A stretch of 64,000 nt of DNA from Bacillota bacterium (GCA_023439505.1 JAEXNR010000002.1:1-64000); one strand, 5' to 3'; numbered from the stretch's first letter, positions 51,088 to 60,696 are shown. Numbers and translations are program-made. Notes: generated from the sequence alone by a model not told the origin.

Positions 51088-53079
51088 ATGAAACTGTCAA
51101 ATAGAATAGCACTATTTGTCGGAGTACTGGTTTTGCTGGTTGCGGGAGGAGTAGGAGCAATCGCGTTGACACTAAGTTATAATACTGCATATCAAGAGGC
51201 GCAAAATGGTCTTGTGGAGGCAGCAAAGCAGGGGGCGAATTATATTGATGCCCGATTACAGGCACGAACCGGTGTTCTAGGGCAGATGGCAAACCGCATT
51301 AGCAATATGAAACTGGATCAACAGTTGGAACTGCTTGCCAAAGAAGCAGAGGGACTGGGGTATCTTGATATGGCGATTGCCGATACGAGTGGATATGCAA
51401 GGTATGCTGTTGGTGGCAATGAGGCTGATCTGAGTGACCGGGAATATGTACAAAAAGCATTAAAGGGTGAGGCCTGCTTCTCCGACGTGTTGATCAGTAA
51501 GGTGACGAACAGTACAGTAATTATGTTTGCCGCACCATTAAAAATCCAGGATAAGGTGGTTGGCGTTTTGATTGCCAGAAGAGACGGAGCATCTCTTAAT
51601 GAGATCGTGGAGCAAATGACCTTCGGTGAAGATGGAAATGCGTTTATTGTCGGCAGTGATGGAGGCTTTTATGCGCATCCAAATAAAAATTACGTATTGG
51701 AACAGAAGAATGTAATAGCTGATATTGATGACGATGGGATATTTAAGAGCTTTGGAACGCAATTACAGAAATTGGGCATTGGTAACAACGGAGTAGTAAA
51801 ATACAGCCTTAATGGCATGGAAAAGGTGGCGAGTATAACTGTGATCCCCAACACGGACTGGGTATTGGGACTGGGTGCTCCACTGAACCAGATCACCAGA
51901 GGCGTGAATCGGCTGATAAAAATATTGATGGTATGCTCGCTTCTATTTATCGCAGCAGGTGTTGGCACTGCTGTATTTCTGGGGAAATCCATATCAAAAC
52001 CAATTACAAATATCGTAGAGATACTGGATAATATGTCGCAGTATGATATGACAAAGGAGAAAAATCATAAGGTATCGGTTTATGAACATAGAGCTGACGA
52101 AATCGGAATTATGGCGAAAGCTGCGCTGACATTGCAAAAGAACTTAAGGTTTCTGGTGGAACATATTGCACGATCCGCAGAACATATCGCAGCTTCTTCG
52201 GAAGAATTAACATCGACCAGTCAGCAGGCAGTGGTCGCGGCAAATGAAGTGGCAGGTGCAGTTCAGGATATTGCCACAGGAGCAGCAGATCAGGCGAATG
52301 ATACCGAAAAGGGTGTGAGTGAGATTGAATTGCTTGGCAATCTGATTGAGAACGATCAAAATTTGATGGAAGAATTGAATGATTTAACGAAGGAAGTAGA
52401 GAAATTAAAGAATGAAGGTTTTGAGATCCTGGATGTATTGGTACATAAGACAGAACGAACGGATAAGACCTCCAGAGAAATTCGCAATGTCATTTTGGAG
52501 ACCAACTCCAGTGCATCAAAGATTGATAAAGCCAGTCAGATGATTTTAAACATTGCCAGTCAGACGAATTTACTGGCATTAAATGCGGCAATTGAAGCGG
52601 CAAGAGCGGGTGAAGCAGGCAGAGGATTCACAGTGGTTGCAGATGAGATCAGAAAGCTGGCGGAACAGTCGAATAATTTTACTGTTGAAATTATTAAGGA
52701 TATCGAAGAATTAACAGGAAAAAGTGCATACGCCGTAAAGACCATGGATGAGGTGAGCGATAATCTGAAAGAACAGTCAGTAAGCGTAGATTCAACAAGT
52801 ACAAAGTTTGATGGAATTGCAGGAGCAATCGGTAAGCTGAAGAAATTGATCAATATTTTAAATGATTCCAGTAAGGAAATGGGAATAAAGAAAGATGAAA
52901 TTGTGGGTATTATAGAAAACCTGTCTGCAATTTCGGAGGAGAATGCGGCAAGTACGCAGGAGGCAACCGCTTCAATTGAAGAACAAACGGCTTCCATGAG
53001 CGAAATCGCGCATTCGAGTGAAAGTCTGTCGGATCTTGCCGGAGAAATGCAAGAGTCTGTCAGTAAATTCAAGTTATGA
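51088..53079 (+). CDS. Methyl-accepting chemotaxis protein
   Basis: A 663-residue receptor. ATG 51088 has AAGGAGGA 7 bases upstream. A membrane helix at about 9-30 is followed by an extracellular dCache-type sensor (YARYAVGGNEADLSDREYVQ, YAHPNKNYVL), a second helix at about 283-305, a HAMP domain (SISKPITNIVEILDNMSQYD) and the signalling hairpin tip, QTNLLALNAAIEAARAGEAG. The c-di-GMP riboswitch just upstream ties its expression to the motile/sessile switch. No other chemotaxis gene is nearby. Confidence 0.9.
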   Translation: MKLSNRIALFVGVLVLLVAGGVGAIALTLSYNTAYQEAQNGLVEAAKQGANYIDARLQARTGVLGQMANRISNMKLDQQLELLAKEAEGLGYLDMAIADTSGYARYAVGGNEADLSDREYVQKALKGEACFSDVLISKVTNSTVIMFAAPLKIQDKVVGVLIARRDGASLNEIVEQMTFGEDGNAFIVGSDGGFYAHPNKNYVLEQKNVIADIDDDGIFKSFGTQLQKLGIGNNGVVKYSLNGMEKVASITVIPNTDWVLGLGAPLNQITRGVNRLIKILMVCSLLFIAAGVGTAVFLGKSISKPITNIVEILDNMSQYDMTKEKNHKVSVYEHRADEIGIMAKAALTLQKNLRFLVEHIARSAEHIAASSEELTSTSQQAVVAANEVAGAVQDIATGAADQANDTEKGVSEIELLGNLIENDQNLMEELNDLTKEVEKLKNEGFEILDVLVHKTERTDKTSREIRNVILETNSSASKIDKASQMILNIASQTNLLALNAAIEAARAGEAGRGFTVVADEIRKLAEQSNNFTVEIIKDIEELTGKSAYAVKTMDEVSDNLKEQSVSVDSTSTKFDGIAGAIGKLKKLINILNDSSKEMGIKKDEIVGIIENLSAISEENAASTQEATASIEEQTASMSEIAHSSESLSDLAGEMQESVSKFKL

Positions 53080-53174
53080 GGCCCGGAGTAAAAAAGCCTC
53101 CCATGAACAGATATACGATCTGATAATATTATGTTATTATAATAAAAAGAGAATAATTAACGGAGGTAAATCAC

Positions 53175-53462
53175 ATGATTATAAAACAGACAAGGATTAT
53201 TAATAAGTCCGGGTTGCATGCCAGACCCGCCTCTGAACTTGTTAAAACAGCAAAAAAATATAATAGTAAAATTACCATCCGAAAAATGGAGAATGATGGT
53301 GAAGAAGTAAACGCAAAATCTATTGTGCGTCTGCTGGCTGAGGGAATCGGGCAGGGAACAAAAGTTGAGCTTGCGGTGGATGGTGAGGACGAGCAGGTGG
53401 CTGCAGAAGAATTAATTGCATTAATAGAATGTGGATTTCATGAAGAAAATAGTGAAAGATGA
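53175..53462 (+). CDS. HPr-family phosphocarrier protein
   Basis: A 95-residue protein behind ACGGAGGTAAATCAC. The phosphorylated His is in NKSGLHARPASELVK and the regulatory Ser equivalent lies in NAKSIVRLLAEGIGQG. It could pass phosphate in a PTS, or act as a Crh/HPr-type regulator. No PTS enzyme is in the window; the next gene is a SorC-type sugar regulator. The acidic C-terminal tail (ECGFHEENSER) is longer than in standard HPr. Confidence 0.85.
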   Translation: MIIKQTRIINKSGLHARPASELVKTAKKYNSKITIRKMENDGEEVNAKSIVRLLAEGIGQGTKVELAVDGEDEQVAAEELIALIECGFHEENSER

Positions 53463-53637
53463 TTCATTTTATTCGTATGTGATCTGAAGAAGAGCGTCGG
53501 AAAACGATATGAGGGAGAACCGCAACTACGGTTTCATGAGGCATAGAATTAGTTGTTGCGTATCATATCCATATCCGATAAAATATAGGTAAAATATGTT
53601 TCCTGATAATGACGGAGCATTGAGGGGAGGAGTATCT

Positions 53638-54600
53638 TTGACTTACGACAGTAATGAATATATTCGGATTGCTTATTACTATTATAAGCGGGGCATGACT
53701 CAGGATGAAATTGCTCAAAAATTAAACATGTCACGGCCACGGGTTAACCGTATATTAAATAGATGCAAAGAGTTGGGGATTGTGAAAATCACAATCCACG
53801 GGATTCATGAAGAGCAGTATGATTTGGAACGGAATCTAGAAAAATTGTATGAGTTGCGCGACGTTCGCATTGTGGAAACGAATGAGGAGGATCTTTATGA
53901 TGCATTGGGGATTCTCTCAGGGGATTATCTGGCAGAAGTAATCAGAGATAATGATATTATCGGATTTTCAAGAGGACAGGCAGTTTCTGCTCTGGTAAAT
54001 CATATGCAATCCATCGGACAGGAGAATGTTACGGTAACCCAACTGCTTGGCGGGTGGAATTACGATAACATCCAGACAAATGTGGATGATATTGTACACC
54101 GGTTTTCAACGAAAATCAACGCAAAGGCAAGCTATCTTTATGCCCCGGTTTTGGTGCATAACAGTAAATTTAAAGAGGCTTTGTTCGAGGAGCCTTTTTT
54201 TATTGATGCCTATCATATCATTAAGAGCTGCAACATTGCTGTTGTCGGTATCGGCAATGTAAAGGACAAGCCATATTTTATGAATACCAGCTTGATAGAT
54301 GAGCATGATTATCTCAACTTACAGCAGAGTAATATTGTAGGGGAGATCTGCTCTCACTATTTTGATGAAAATGGGAGCAGCATTTTCAATGGTCTGAACA
54401 AAAAAGTAATCTCCGTTGAATTGGAGGACTATATGAATATCCCGTTACGAATAGGAATCGCAGGAGGGGAAGGAAAGCTGCATGCAATTCTGGGTGCACT
54501 CAGAGGCGGTTATATTAACAGTTTAATTACGGACCTTAAAACTGCTGTGGCGCTGGAGCGCATTGCTGTGGAAATAGAAAAACAATACACATCGGATTAA
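53638..54600 (+). CDS. SorC-family transcriptional regulator
   Basis: A 320-residue protein. TTG 53638 is taken as start because GGGGAGG lies 7 bases upstream; an ATG at 53596 has no such site. The helix-turn-helix is YYYYKRGMTQDEIAQKLNMS then RPRVNRILNRCKELGIVKI. The effector domain follows (GFSRGQAVSALVNHM, QLLGGWNYDN, CNIAVVGIGNV, RIGIAGGEGKLHAILGAL), the SorC/DeoR-type sugar-phosphate fold. It is next to the divergent alcohol dehydrogenase and aldolase genes, its probable targets. Confidence 0.87.
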   Translation: MTYDSNEYIRIAYYYYKRGMTQDEIAQKLNMSRPRVNRILNRCKELGIVKITIHGIHEEQYDLERNLEKLYELRDVRIVETNEEDLYDALGILSGDYLAEVIRDNDIIGFSRGQAVSALVNHMQSIGQENVTVTQLLGGWNYDNIQTNVDDIVHRFSTKINAKASYLYAPVLVHNSKFKEALFEEPFFIDAYHIIKSCNIAVVGIGNVKDKPYFMNTSLIDEHDYLNLQQSNIVGEICSHYFDENGSSIFNGLNKKVISVELEDYMNIPLRIGIAGGEGKLHAILGALRGGYINSLITDLKTAVALERIAVEIEKQYTSD

Positions 54601-54620
54601 TCAGATACCACTTATGAGAG

Positions 54621-54688
54621 AAAGGGTATGCAACAATAATTCATTTGTTATCTTATCAAGGCAAATGAATTTTTTGCATACCCTTTTT
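54621..54688 (+). terminator. Nested terminator of the SorC gene
   Basis: AAAGGGTATGCAA pairs with TTGCATACCCTTT; inside it AATTCATTTG pairs with CAAATGAATT. A T run follows. Confidence 0.8.
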
Positions 54689-54692
54689 GTGC

Positions 54693-55892
54693 TTATAAGA
54701 GCGGAGAAGCAGTCGGGACTAAACCATGCCAGTCACCATAATAACAAGCCTCATAAAGTCTTATCCCCTTTTCCTCTGTCATTTCTGCGGGAGAAAGCGC
54801 CGTTGCCATAGCCGATATGGACAATTTGGCCCAGTTCTTCATCTGCCCTTCGTAAGCTGCTTTGTCAATACCCAATTCCTGAAAGGAAGTCTTTAACTGA
54901 AAATTTCTGTAAAATTGAAGCAGATGATGACAAAGTTGTTCGGAAAGCTCTGTCTCATTTCCAGCATAACCCAGACGTCTTGCCAGGGTAGCATAGGAGG
55001 GATGGGGGCCACATAATTTCATTGTGTAGGGCAGCATTAATCCGCAGACCAATCCGTGTGGAATTCCAAATACCGGTCCCGGATGGTCATAGGAATGTGC
55101 AAGACCGGTACAGGAGTTCGTGATGGCCATTCCCGCCAAGGCAGATGCTGTCAATAAACCCTCTCTGGCTGCGCTGCTTTGCTTTGTTAATGATACCGCC
55201 GCTGCTGTCGGCAATTGTTCAAGGATGTCCAGGGCGGCTTCTAATGCAATGGCTTTTGACAGAGGGGAAGCATTCTTTGCGGTAGAGGCTTCAATTGCAT
55301 GGGTAAGGGCATCCATTCCGGTGGAAAGAAGAATCGGTATGGGAAGGGAATCTGTGGTATCTGCGTCCAGAATGGCATAGTGAGGAATGATGGTATGATC
55401 CAGCAGCAATTTTTTGGTTTTGGTGACGGGGTCAATAAATACTGCTGCGCTGGTTGCTTCCGAACCGGTTCCGCAGGTGGTGGGAACTGCCACATGGACA
55501 GCTTTTTTTCCCAGTCTCGGGAGAGTAAAGGGACGCAGGGAGGCCTCGAAGGTCAGTTCGGGGTTCTCATAAAACAAATGAATTGCCTTGGCGGTATCAA
55601 GTACACTTCCACCTCCCACGGCTAATATCATATCCGGTTCGAAGGATCGAACCGCATCCATACATTGAAAGATATCCTCAATGTATGGCTCCTGCCTTAT
55701 ACTGGTCAGATAACATATCTTTGCGCCGCTATCCGCCGCTATCTGCTCCAGCTTAGTCCTGAGGGTGTCATTGAAACTTCTTCCACCTCGAATAACGCCA
55801 ATCCTCTTTTTCTTTAGAGAAGAAATAAAAGATATTGATCCACGGCCGGTAACAAAGGCTGGGGTGTGCAAAACAGAACCAAATTGCGACAT
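54693..55892 (-). CDS. Iron-containing alcohol dehydrogenase
   Basis: A 399-residue enzyme; ATG 55892 on the minus strand follows GAAAGGAG. NAD-binding marks are ILAVGGGSVLDTAKAI and VPTTCGTGSEAT. The metal site is carried by LSTGMDALTHAIEA and the later LAHSYDHPGPVFGIPHG, where Asp and three His are present. Group III dehydrogenases reduce aldehydes or oxidise alcohols or diols. It is divergent from the aldolase operon across the presumed SorC operator region. Confidence 0.87.
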   Translation of the reverse strand: MSQFGSVLHTPAFVTGRGSISFISSLKKKRIGVIRGGRSFNDTLRTKLEQIAADSGAKICYLTSIRQEPYIEDIFQCMDAVRSFEPDMILAVGGGSVLDTAKAIHLFYENPELTFEASLRPFTLPRLGKKAVHVAVPTTCGTGSEATSAAVFIDPVTKTKKLLLDHTIIPHYAILDADTTDSLPIPILLSTGMDALTHAIEASTAKNASPLSKAIALEAALDILEQLPTAAAVSLTKQSSAAREGLLTASALAGMAITNSCTGLAHSYDHPGPVFGIPHGLVCGLMLPYTMKLCGPHPSYATLARRLGYAGNETELSEQLCHHLLQFYRNFQLKTSFQELGIDKAAYEGQMKNWAKLSISAMATALSPAEMTEEKGIRLYEACYYGDWHGLVPTASPLL

Positions 55893-56000
55893 AACAAGCT
55901 CCTTTCTAGAGGGACAAGCAATCCAATATGGCAATATACACAAAAATCGTATGTAATTCATGTGGATATTGCAGGAAATATTGTAGCTGTCAATTAGTTG

Positions 56001-56069
56001 TTGACTGAACATATGTAATATGCTAATATATTTGTAACACATAACAAATGTAATTGCAAGTTACATATG
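56001..56069 (+). promoter_or_regulatory. Aldolase operon promoter with flanking inverted repeat
   Basis: TTGACT at 56001 and TAATAT at 56024 with a 17-bp spacer. CATATGTAA at 56010-56018 lies between the boxes, and its inverse TTACATATG at 56061-56069 lies downstream; further ATGTAA and TTGTAA copies lie between. This is the likely SorC operator. Confidence 0.6.
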
Positions 56070-56144
56070 ATACTATTGGGGTTTCGTATTCATATGCATT
56101 CCATTACTGCGAAGGTGTAGAATTAAATCAAAGGAGATTAGGAT

Positions 56145-56951
56145 ATGGGTAATGTAACACATCGAATGAATCATATTTTTCAACCGGATGGTAAAACATT
56201 TATCATGGCTATGGATCATGGCAGCAATTTTAATGTATTACCGGCCATGAAAAATCCCAGGCAATTAATCCGGGATATCGCTTCTGCGGGAGCAGATGCA
56301 TTTTTAGCTACAGTCGGTATGGCAGATAAGTTTGCCGAATCTTTTCTGGGCAAAGGCATCATATTAAGAATTGATGGTGGCGTATCCTTCCTGGGAGACC
56401 ATTCAAAACCAACTTGTATTGTGGCTACAGCTGAGGATGCCCTGCGTCTTGGTGCGGATTCAGTAATAACCATGAGTTTTCCCGGATCAAAGTTTGAACA
56501 CGAGATATTGAGTGATCTCTCCAAGGTGGTTCTGGATAGCCACAAGTGGGGACTCCCGGTAACTGCGGAAGCACTTCCTAGGGGGTTTGAGAAGGCAGAG
56601 GATTCCAGAACACCGGAGAATATCAACTTCGCCTGCAGACAAAGTGTGGAATTGGGCGCAGATATAGTCAAGACGAATTATACCGGTGATATGGAGAGCT
56701 TCCGACAGCTGACGCAAAGCGTTTATGCACCTGTCGTTATCCTTGGAGGAGCAAAAAAGGTACCGGAACAGCAGCTGTTGCAGGAGATCCGGGATGCGCT
56801 TGATGCCGGGGCGGCAGGAATTGCAATGGGGCGCAACATCTGGGGCCATGAGAATCCGGTGGGGTATACTGCTGCTATCGCCAAGCTCATTCATGAGGAT
56901 TGCAGTGTGGAAGCTGCCCTAAAGGAAATGAATAGAAAGATGATAGGTTAG
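56145..56951 (+). CDS. Class I aldolase, DhnA/LsrF type
   Basis: A 268-residue TIM-barrel enzyme (DeoC/LacD/FbaB superfamily). MAMDHGSNFNVLPAM is the family start; the Schiff-base Lys is in LGADIVKTNYTGDME; phosphate contacts are VVILGGAKK and GAAGIAMGRNIWGHEN. Relatives include LsrF and archaeal fructose-bisphosphate aldolase. With two alcohol dehydrogenases and a SorC regulator it likely cleaves a phosphorylated sugar or sugar acid into aldehydes that the dehydrogenases reduce; the substrate is unknown. Confidence 0.82.
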   Translation: MGNVTHRMNHIFQPDGKTFIMAMDHGSNFNVLPAMKNPRQLIRDIASAGADAFLATVGMADKFAESFLGKGIILRIDGGVSFLGDHSKPTCIVATAEDALRLGADSVITMSFPGSKFEHEILSDLSKVVLDSHKWGLPVTAEALPRGFEKAEDSRTPENINFACRQSVELGADIVKTNYTGDMESFRQLTQSVYAPVVILGGAKKVPEQQLLQEIRDALDAGAAGIAMGRNIWGHENPVGYTAAIAKLIHEDCSVEAALKEMNRKMIG

Positions 56952-56998
56952 ATCGGTGTATCATCGATTTGATAGAAGACAGCAGAACGGAGGCAAAT

Positions 56999-58030
56999 AT
57001 GAATACATACAAAGTTAGTGTAATCTCAGATGTGAAGGAAGTAAGTATCTCAAATGCCCATAAGAAAGAGCCGACAGGAAAGCAAGTCTTGCTTAAAGTG
57101 GATTCCTGCGCGATCTGTACATTAGAGCAAAGGGTGTATAATGGTGTGATGAAGCGATACCCCTTCGCAGGAGGACATGAGGTATCCGGAACAGTAGAGG
57201 CCGTGGGAGAACAGGTTAAGGCGGTTAAAAGCGGAGATAAAGTTGCGGTTCGTCTGCTTAATTCCTGTGGAGAATGCTATTACTGCAGAAACGGAAATGA
57301 AAATCAGTGCGTGGTTTCCTTTATCGCAGAAACACATGAAGGGATTGGAGGGCCGGGAGGACTTTCTGAGTATATGCTGGTGGAGGCCGAGAACATATAC
57401 AAGATGGAGCCGGATGTCAATCTGACACATGCGGCACTCTCAGAGCCCCTTGCCTGTTGTGTACATAGTGTGAGAAAAGCAAAGGTAGAGTTGGGGGATG
57501 ACGTTGTTGTAATTGGAGTAGGGATTATGGGTGCCTTCCATATCCAACTGGCTAAGTTGAGTGGAGCAAGGGTAATCGCATGTGAAGTTGACAAGGACAG
57601 ACTGGAGATAGCGAAGAAACTTGGTGCGGATATTGTGATTAATTCTGCAGAGGTTGATGTTGTTGCAAAAATCAAGGAATTAACGGAGTCTCGTGGTGCA
57701 GATGTTGTTTTCTGTACGGTTGCAATTTCGGAAATCGCCGAGAAGGCGGTGCAAATGGCTGGGAAAGTAGGAAGGGTGGTATTCTATTCCTCCTTCCACC
57801 CGGATAATCCTATTTCCATTAGTCCGAATAAAATTCATTCCACAGAGCAGATCATTACCGGAGCGGTCAACCCTCAGAGAAAGGATTTTCTGACGGCAAC
57901 CAGATTAATCTCCTTCCATCTGGTTGATGTATCATTGCTGATCTCCGAAGTTATACCGTTTGCAGAACTTGACCGGGCTTTTCAAGAAGCAATCAAGCCT
58001 ACTTCTTATCGTATTGTAGTCAAGTTTTAA
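56999..58030 (+). CDS. Zinc-dependent alcohol dehydrogenase, MDR family
   Basis: A 343-residue enzyme; ATG 56999 follows ACGGAGG. The first zinc ligand region reads SCAICTLEQRV, then GGHEVSGTVEAVG; the structural zinc site is CGECYYCRNGNENQC; the NAD site is VVVIGVGIMGAFHIQLAKL. It oxidises or reduces a sugar, polyol or aldehyde. It lies 47 bp after the aldolase gene and is probably co-transcribed. Confidence 0.87.
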   Translation: MNTYKVSVISDVKEVSISNAHKKEPTGKQVLLKVDSCAICTLEQRVYNGVMKRYPFAGGHEVSGTVEAVGEQVKAVKSGDKVAVRLLNSCGECYYCRNGNENQCVVSFIAETHEGIGGPGGLSEYMLVEAENIYKMEPDVNLTHAALSEPLACCVHSVRKAKVELGDDVVVIGVGIMGAFHIQLAKLSGARVIACEVDKDRLEIAKKLGADIVINSAEVDVVAKIKELTESRGADVVFCTVAISEIAEKAVQMAGKVGRVVFYSSFHPDNPISISPNKIHSTEQIITGAVNPQRKDFLTATRLISFHLVDVSLLISEVIPFAELDRAFQEAIKPTSYRIVVKF

Positions 58031-58110
58031 GGGACGGATTAGCAGAAGTAAAGTAGTTTTATGAAATGTATTGGCTGAAATTGAAAAGATGAAAATCGAA
58101 GGGAGAAGGT

Positions 58111-58136
58111 ACGGTAAGCGACAAATCGTTTGCCGT
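58111..58136 (+). promoter_or_regulatory. Hairpin before the permease gene
   Basis: ACGGTAAGCGA pairs with TCGTTTGCCGT (one bulge or mismatch) around CAAA, just after GGGAGAAGG and 12 nt before ATG 58149. The permease has no good ribosome binding site of its own after the hairpin, so folding may bring GGGAGAAGG closer to the start. Confidence 0.4.
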
Positions 58137-58148
58137 CCGTGATGAGCT

Positions 58149-59504
58149 ATGTCAAATAATAATCAGAACGGGTCTTTGGGTTTGCTTTCATGCGTTACAA
58201 TGATTGTGGGTGGTATGATTGGCAGTGCTATATTTTCTTTATCGGGGTTGACAATGTATAAGGCGGGACCTTCCGCAGTGCTTTCCTGGGCTTTGGCAGC
58301 AGTGATCATGCTGATTTATGGATTGGTGGTAGCAGAACTATCAACGATATTTCCCAAGTCCGGAGGCGTTTTTGTATTTCCCTCCAAAGCGTTGGGGAAG
58401 ACAGAAAGGACGGGAAAGCTATGGGGATGGATCTCTACCTGGGGCTACATTAACGCTAATATTGTAGCAATTGCTTTTGCGGCGATCTATGTATCCACCT
58501 ATTTGGGGGTCAGTTTTCCTGTTTTTGCAAATTTACAGATTCCAATGGCACTAATAGCAATTGCCATATGCTTTATATTAAATGTTCTAAGGATTACCGT
58601 ATCCGGGAAGGCCAATAATATTCTGGTAATATGCCTGGTCCTGACACTGATTATCTATATCTGTGTGGCGTTTTTTGGAGGAAGCTGGGATGCGGGGAGT
58701 ATAGTACCATTCTTTACGCAAGGCGCAGGGGGATCCACCGGGTTTTTGAAAGCTGTACCAACAGCGATGGTAGGATATGGATCTATCGTAGCAATTGCTT
58801 TTATGGTATCAGAGGTTAAGAATCCCAACAAGAATGTTCCAAAATCAATATTGATCGCAATGACAATCGTGGTGGGCGTGTATCTGTTGGTGGTACTTTC
58901 TACCGTGGGTCTTGTGAGTGCATCCTTTTTATCAGAAAATCCCGGTATGCGCTATATACCCTTATACGCTGCCTGCTTTACCAAGCTGTCAGGGTTTCCA
59001 TGGCTGACCAAGGTTGTATCTATTGCAGCGGTACTTGCGCTTCTCACAACGATGCTGGTTGTGATTGCACTAACTTCAAGAGCTGTTCAGGCAGCTGCGG
59101 GCAGTGGTATGCTTCCGAAAAAACTATCGGAAAATGGAAAGACCGGTACACCGATATATGCTGCTGCATTAATCTCTCTTATTGGTATGGTGGTTGCCTG
59201 CTTCCCTGGCTTTACCAGTGAAATTGTTAGTCTGGGAGCATTGTTTGCGGCAGTTACGATCACAATCAATATCATATCCCTGATAGTTGCAAGAAAGAAA
59301 TTTCCTTATATACCAGGCAATTTTAAAGCCCCCGGCAAGAATGTATTACCCCTGCTGGCCCTTGTAATCATTCTGATTTGCTATATTCCGGATATTGCAG
59401 GCGGCGGTTGGAAGATCTGGTTATACACGATCGGCTGGTATCTGGTTGGTTTGCTGATCTATAAATGCAGTCCGTCCGGTAGAAGTGTGGAAGCGCCAAG
59501 GTAG
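58149..59504 (+). CDS. APC-superfamily amino acid/amine permease
   Basis: A 451-residue membrane protein with about 12 helices. The first helix holds the substrate-binding IVGGMIGSAIFSLSG, the family signature, and helix 6 has VGYGSIVAIAFMVSEVKNPN. It resembles antiporters and permeases for amino acids or their amines. Its place behind an aldolase and alcohol dehydrogenase suggests an amino sugar, amino alcohol or related substrate, but sequence does not fix this. Confidence 0.82.
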   Translation: MSNNNQNGSLGLLSCVTMIVGGMIGSAIFSLSGLTMYKAGPSAVLSWALAAVIMLIYGLVVAELSTIFPKSGGVFVFPSKALGKTERTGKLWGWISTWGYINANIVAIAFAAIYVSTYLGVSFPVFANLQIPMALIAIAICFILNVLRITVSGKANNILVICLVLTLIIYICVAFFGGSWDAGSIVPFFTQGAGGSTGFLKAVPTAMVGYGSIVAIAFMVSEVKNPNKNVPKSILIAMTIVVGVYLLVVLSTVGLVSASFLSENPGMRYIPLYAACFTKLSGFPWLTKVVSIAAVLALLTTMLVVIALTSRAVQAAAGSGMLPKKLSENGKTGTPIYAAALISLIGMVVACFPGFTSEIVSLGALFAAVTITINIISLIVARKKFPYIPGNFKAPGKNVLPLLALVIILICYIPDIAGGGWKIWLYTIGWYLVGLLIYKCSPSGRSVEAPR

Positions 59505-59519
59505 CAGAGGGAGGATGGA

Positions 59520-60473
59520 ATGATACATAAACAGAGAATAGAACAGCTTCGTGACACATGTGTGGCCTTTGGAGGTTTTGATGGAGTACATAAGGGGCAT
59601 AGAGTAGTTCTAAAGAAGCTGATACAGGCTGCACAGCTAAATAATTTAACATCAGTGGTGCTGAGTCTTTATGATCCTGGTCGAGAGGTATTAACGACGG
59701 AAGAGGAAAAAGAATATTATATGCAAGAGATTGGTCCGGATATCCTGATCTCCTGCGAGACAACAGATCCTATGATTGAAAAAAGTGCAGAAGCCTTTAT
59801 CAGAAATGTAGTAATCGGTCAACTGGGCGCAAAAGTAATTGTAGTAGGAGAAGATTGTTGTTTTGGAGATAGGAAAGATGGTGATCTGGAGCTTCTTAAA
59901 GCCATAGAAAGAGAAACAGGCGTACAAATTATTACATGTGAAACAGTGCTGGAGGGAGCAATGCCCATTACTTCGCAAAGGCTGAAGGAAGCCTTTCTTG
60001 CCGGTGAATTCCAACGCTATGTTCATATGTGCGAGGAACATCCCTATGTGATGATTGGTGAAATTGTTCACGGGAAGGCATTGGGACGGACGGTGGGTAT
60101 GCCCACGGCAAATCTGGGGGTAGGAGATAATAAGATAAAACCTCCGAATGGGGTATATGCAACTCTTTCTGGCGTGGAGAATGAAATATATCAGGGATTA
60201 ACCAATATTGGCAAAAGGCCCTCCGTAGATAATTATGATTTGATTACAATAGAAACCTTCCTGCTGGATTTCTCAAAAGATATTTATGGAAAGCCCTTGG
60301 TGCTTGAGGTATATTTCTTAATCCGGGGAGTTGTCAAATTTAATAATCTTACCGAGGTGCAGACGCAGGTACAGAAGGATTTGGAGAATACAAAGCTTAA
60401 ACTGGGCACAATCATAAAAATGAAACAATCAGAAACACAAAAATGTATCATGGAACTTTCTCAGCAGTTGTGA
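59520..60473 (+). CDS. ribF: Riboflavin kinase/FAD synthetase-like protein (RibF paralogue)
   Basis: A 317-residue protein; GAGGGAGGATGGA precedes ATG 59520. The N-terminal nucleotidyltransferase has AFGGFDGVHKGH, but later motifs are weak: VGEDCCFGDRKDGD replaces the usual DFRFG phrase and ITSQRLKEAF replaces the ISSTxIR phrase. The C-terminal kinase domain has GRTVGMPTANL, GVYAT and IETFLLDFSKDIYG, which look intact. Located in a catabolic operon rather than beside truB, it is probably a second RibF, perhaps a kinase with an impaired FAD synthetase half. Confidence 0.75.
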   Translation: MIHKQRIEQLRDTCVAFGGFDGVHKGHRVVLKKLIQAAQLNNLTSVVLSLYDPGREVLTTEEEKEYYMQEIGPDILISCETTDPMIEKSAEAFIRNVVIGQLGAKVIVVGEDCCFGDRKDGDLELLKAIERETGVQIITCETVLEGAMPITSQRLKEAFLAGEFQRYVHMCEEHPYVMIGEIVHGKALGRTVGMPTANLGVGDNKIKPPNGVYATLSGVENEIYQGLTNIGKRPSVDNYDLITIETFLLDFSKDIYGKPLVLEVYFLIRGVVKFNNLTEVQTQVQKDLENTKLKLGTIIKMKQSETQKCIMELSQQL

Positions 60474-60516
60474 TGTTCTGAAACGATGATTTATTACATA
60501 CATAATAACCGTGGAT

Positions 60517-60568
60517 AAAATAGAAAGCCGCCGCATGACGTTAGCGTTGTGCAGTGGCTTTCTATTTT
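60517..60568 (+). terminator. Terminator of the aldolase-permease-ribF operon
   Basis: AAAATAGAAAGCC pairs with GGCTTTCTATTTT; the stem continues imperfectly inside. Confidence 0.85.
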
Positions 60569-60667
60569 GGCGCCCATTAGAAGGATCAAACGAAGTGAGA
60601 TAAATTGGGATGATAATCCAGCGCAATACAGCATTTTACAAAAATATCAAAAATATAACAATATATA

Positions 60668-60696
60668 TTTACATAATTAAACAATTATGGTAAAAT
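60668..60696 (+). promoter_or_regulatory. Promoter of the Cys-rich peptide cluster
   Basis: TTTACA and TAAAAT with a 17-bp spacer, 100 bp before the precursor gene. Confidence 0.6.
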
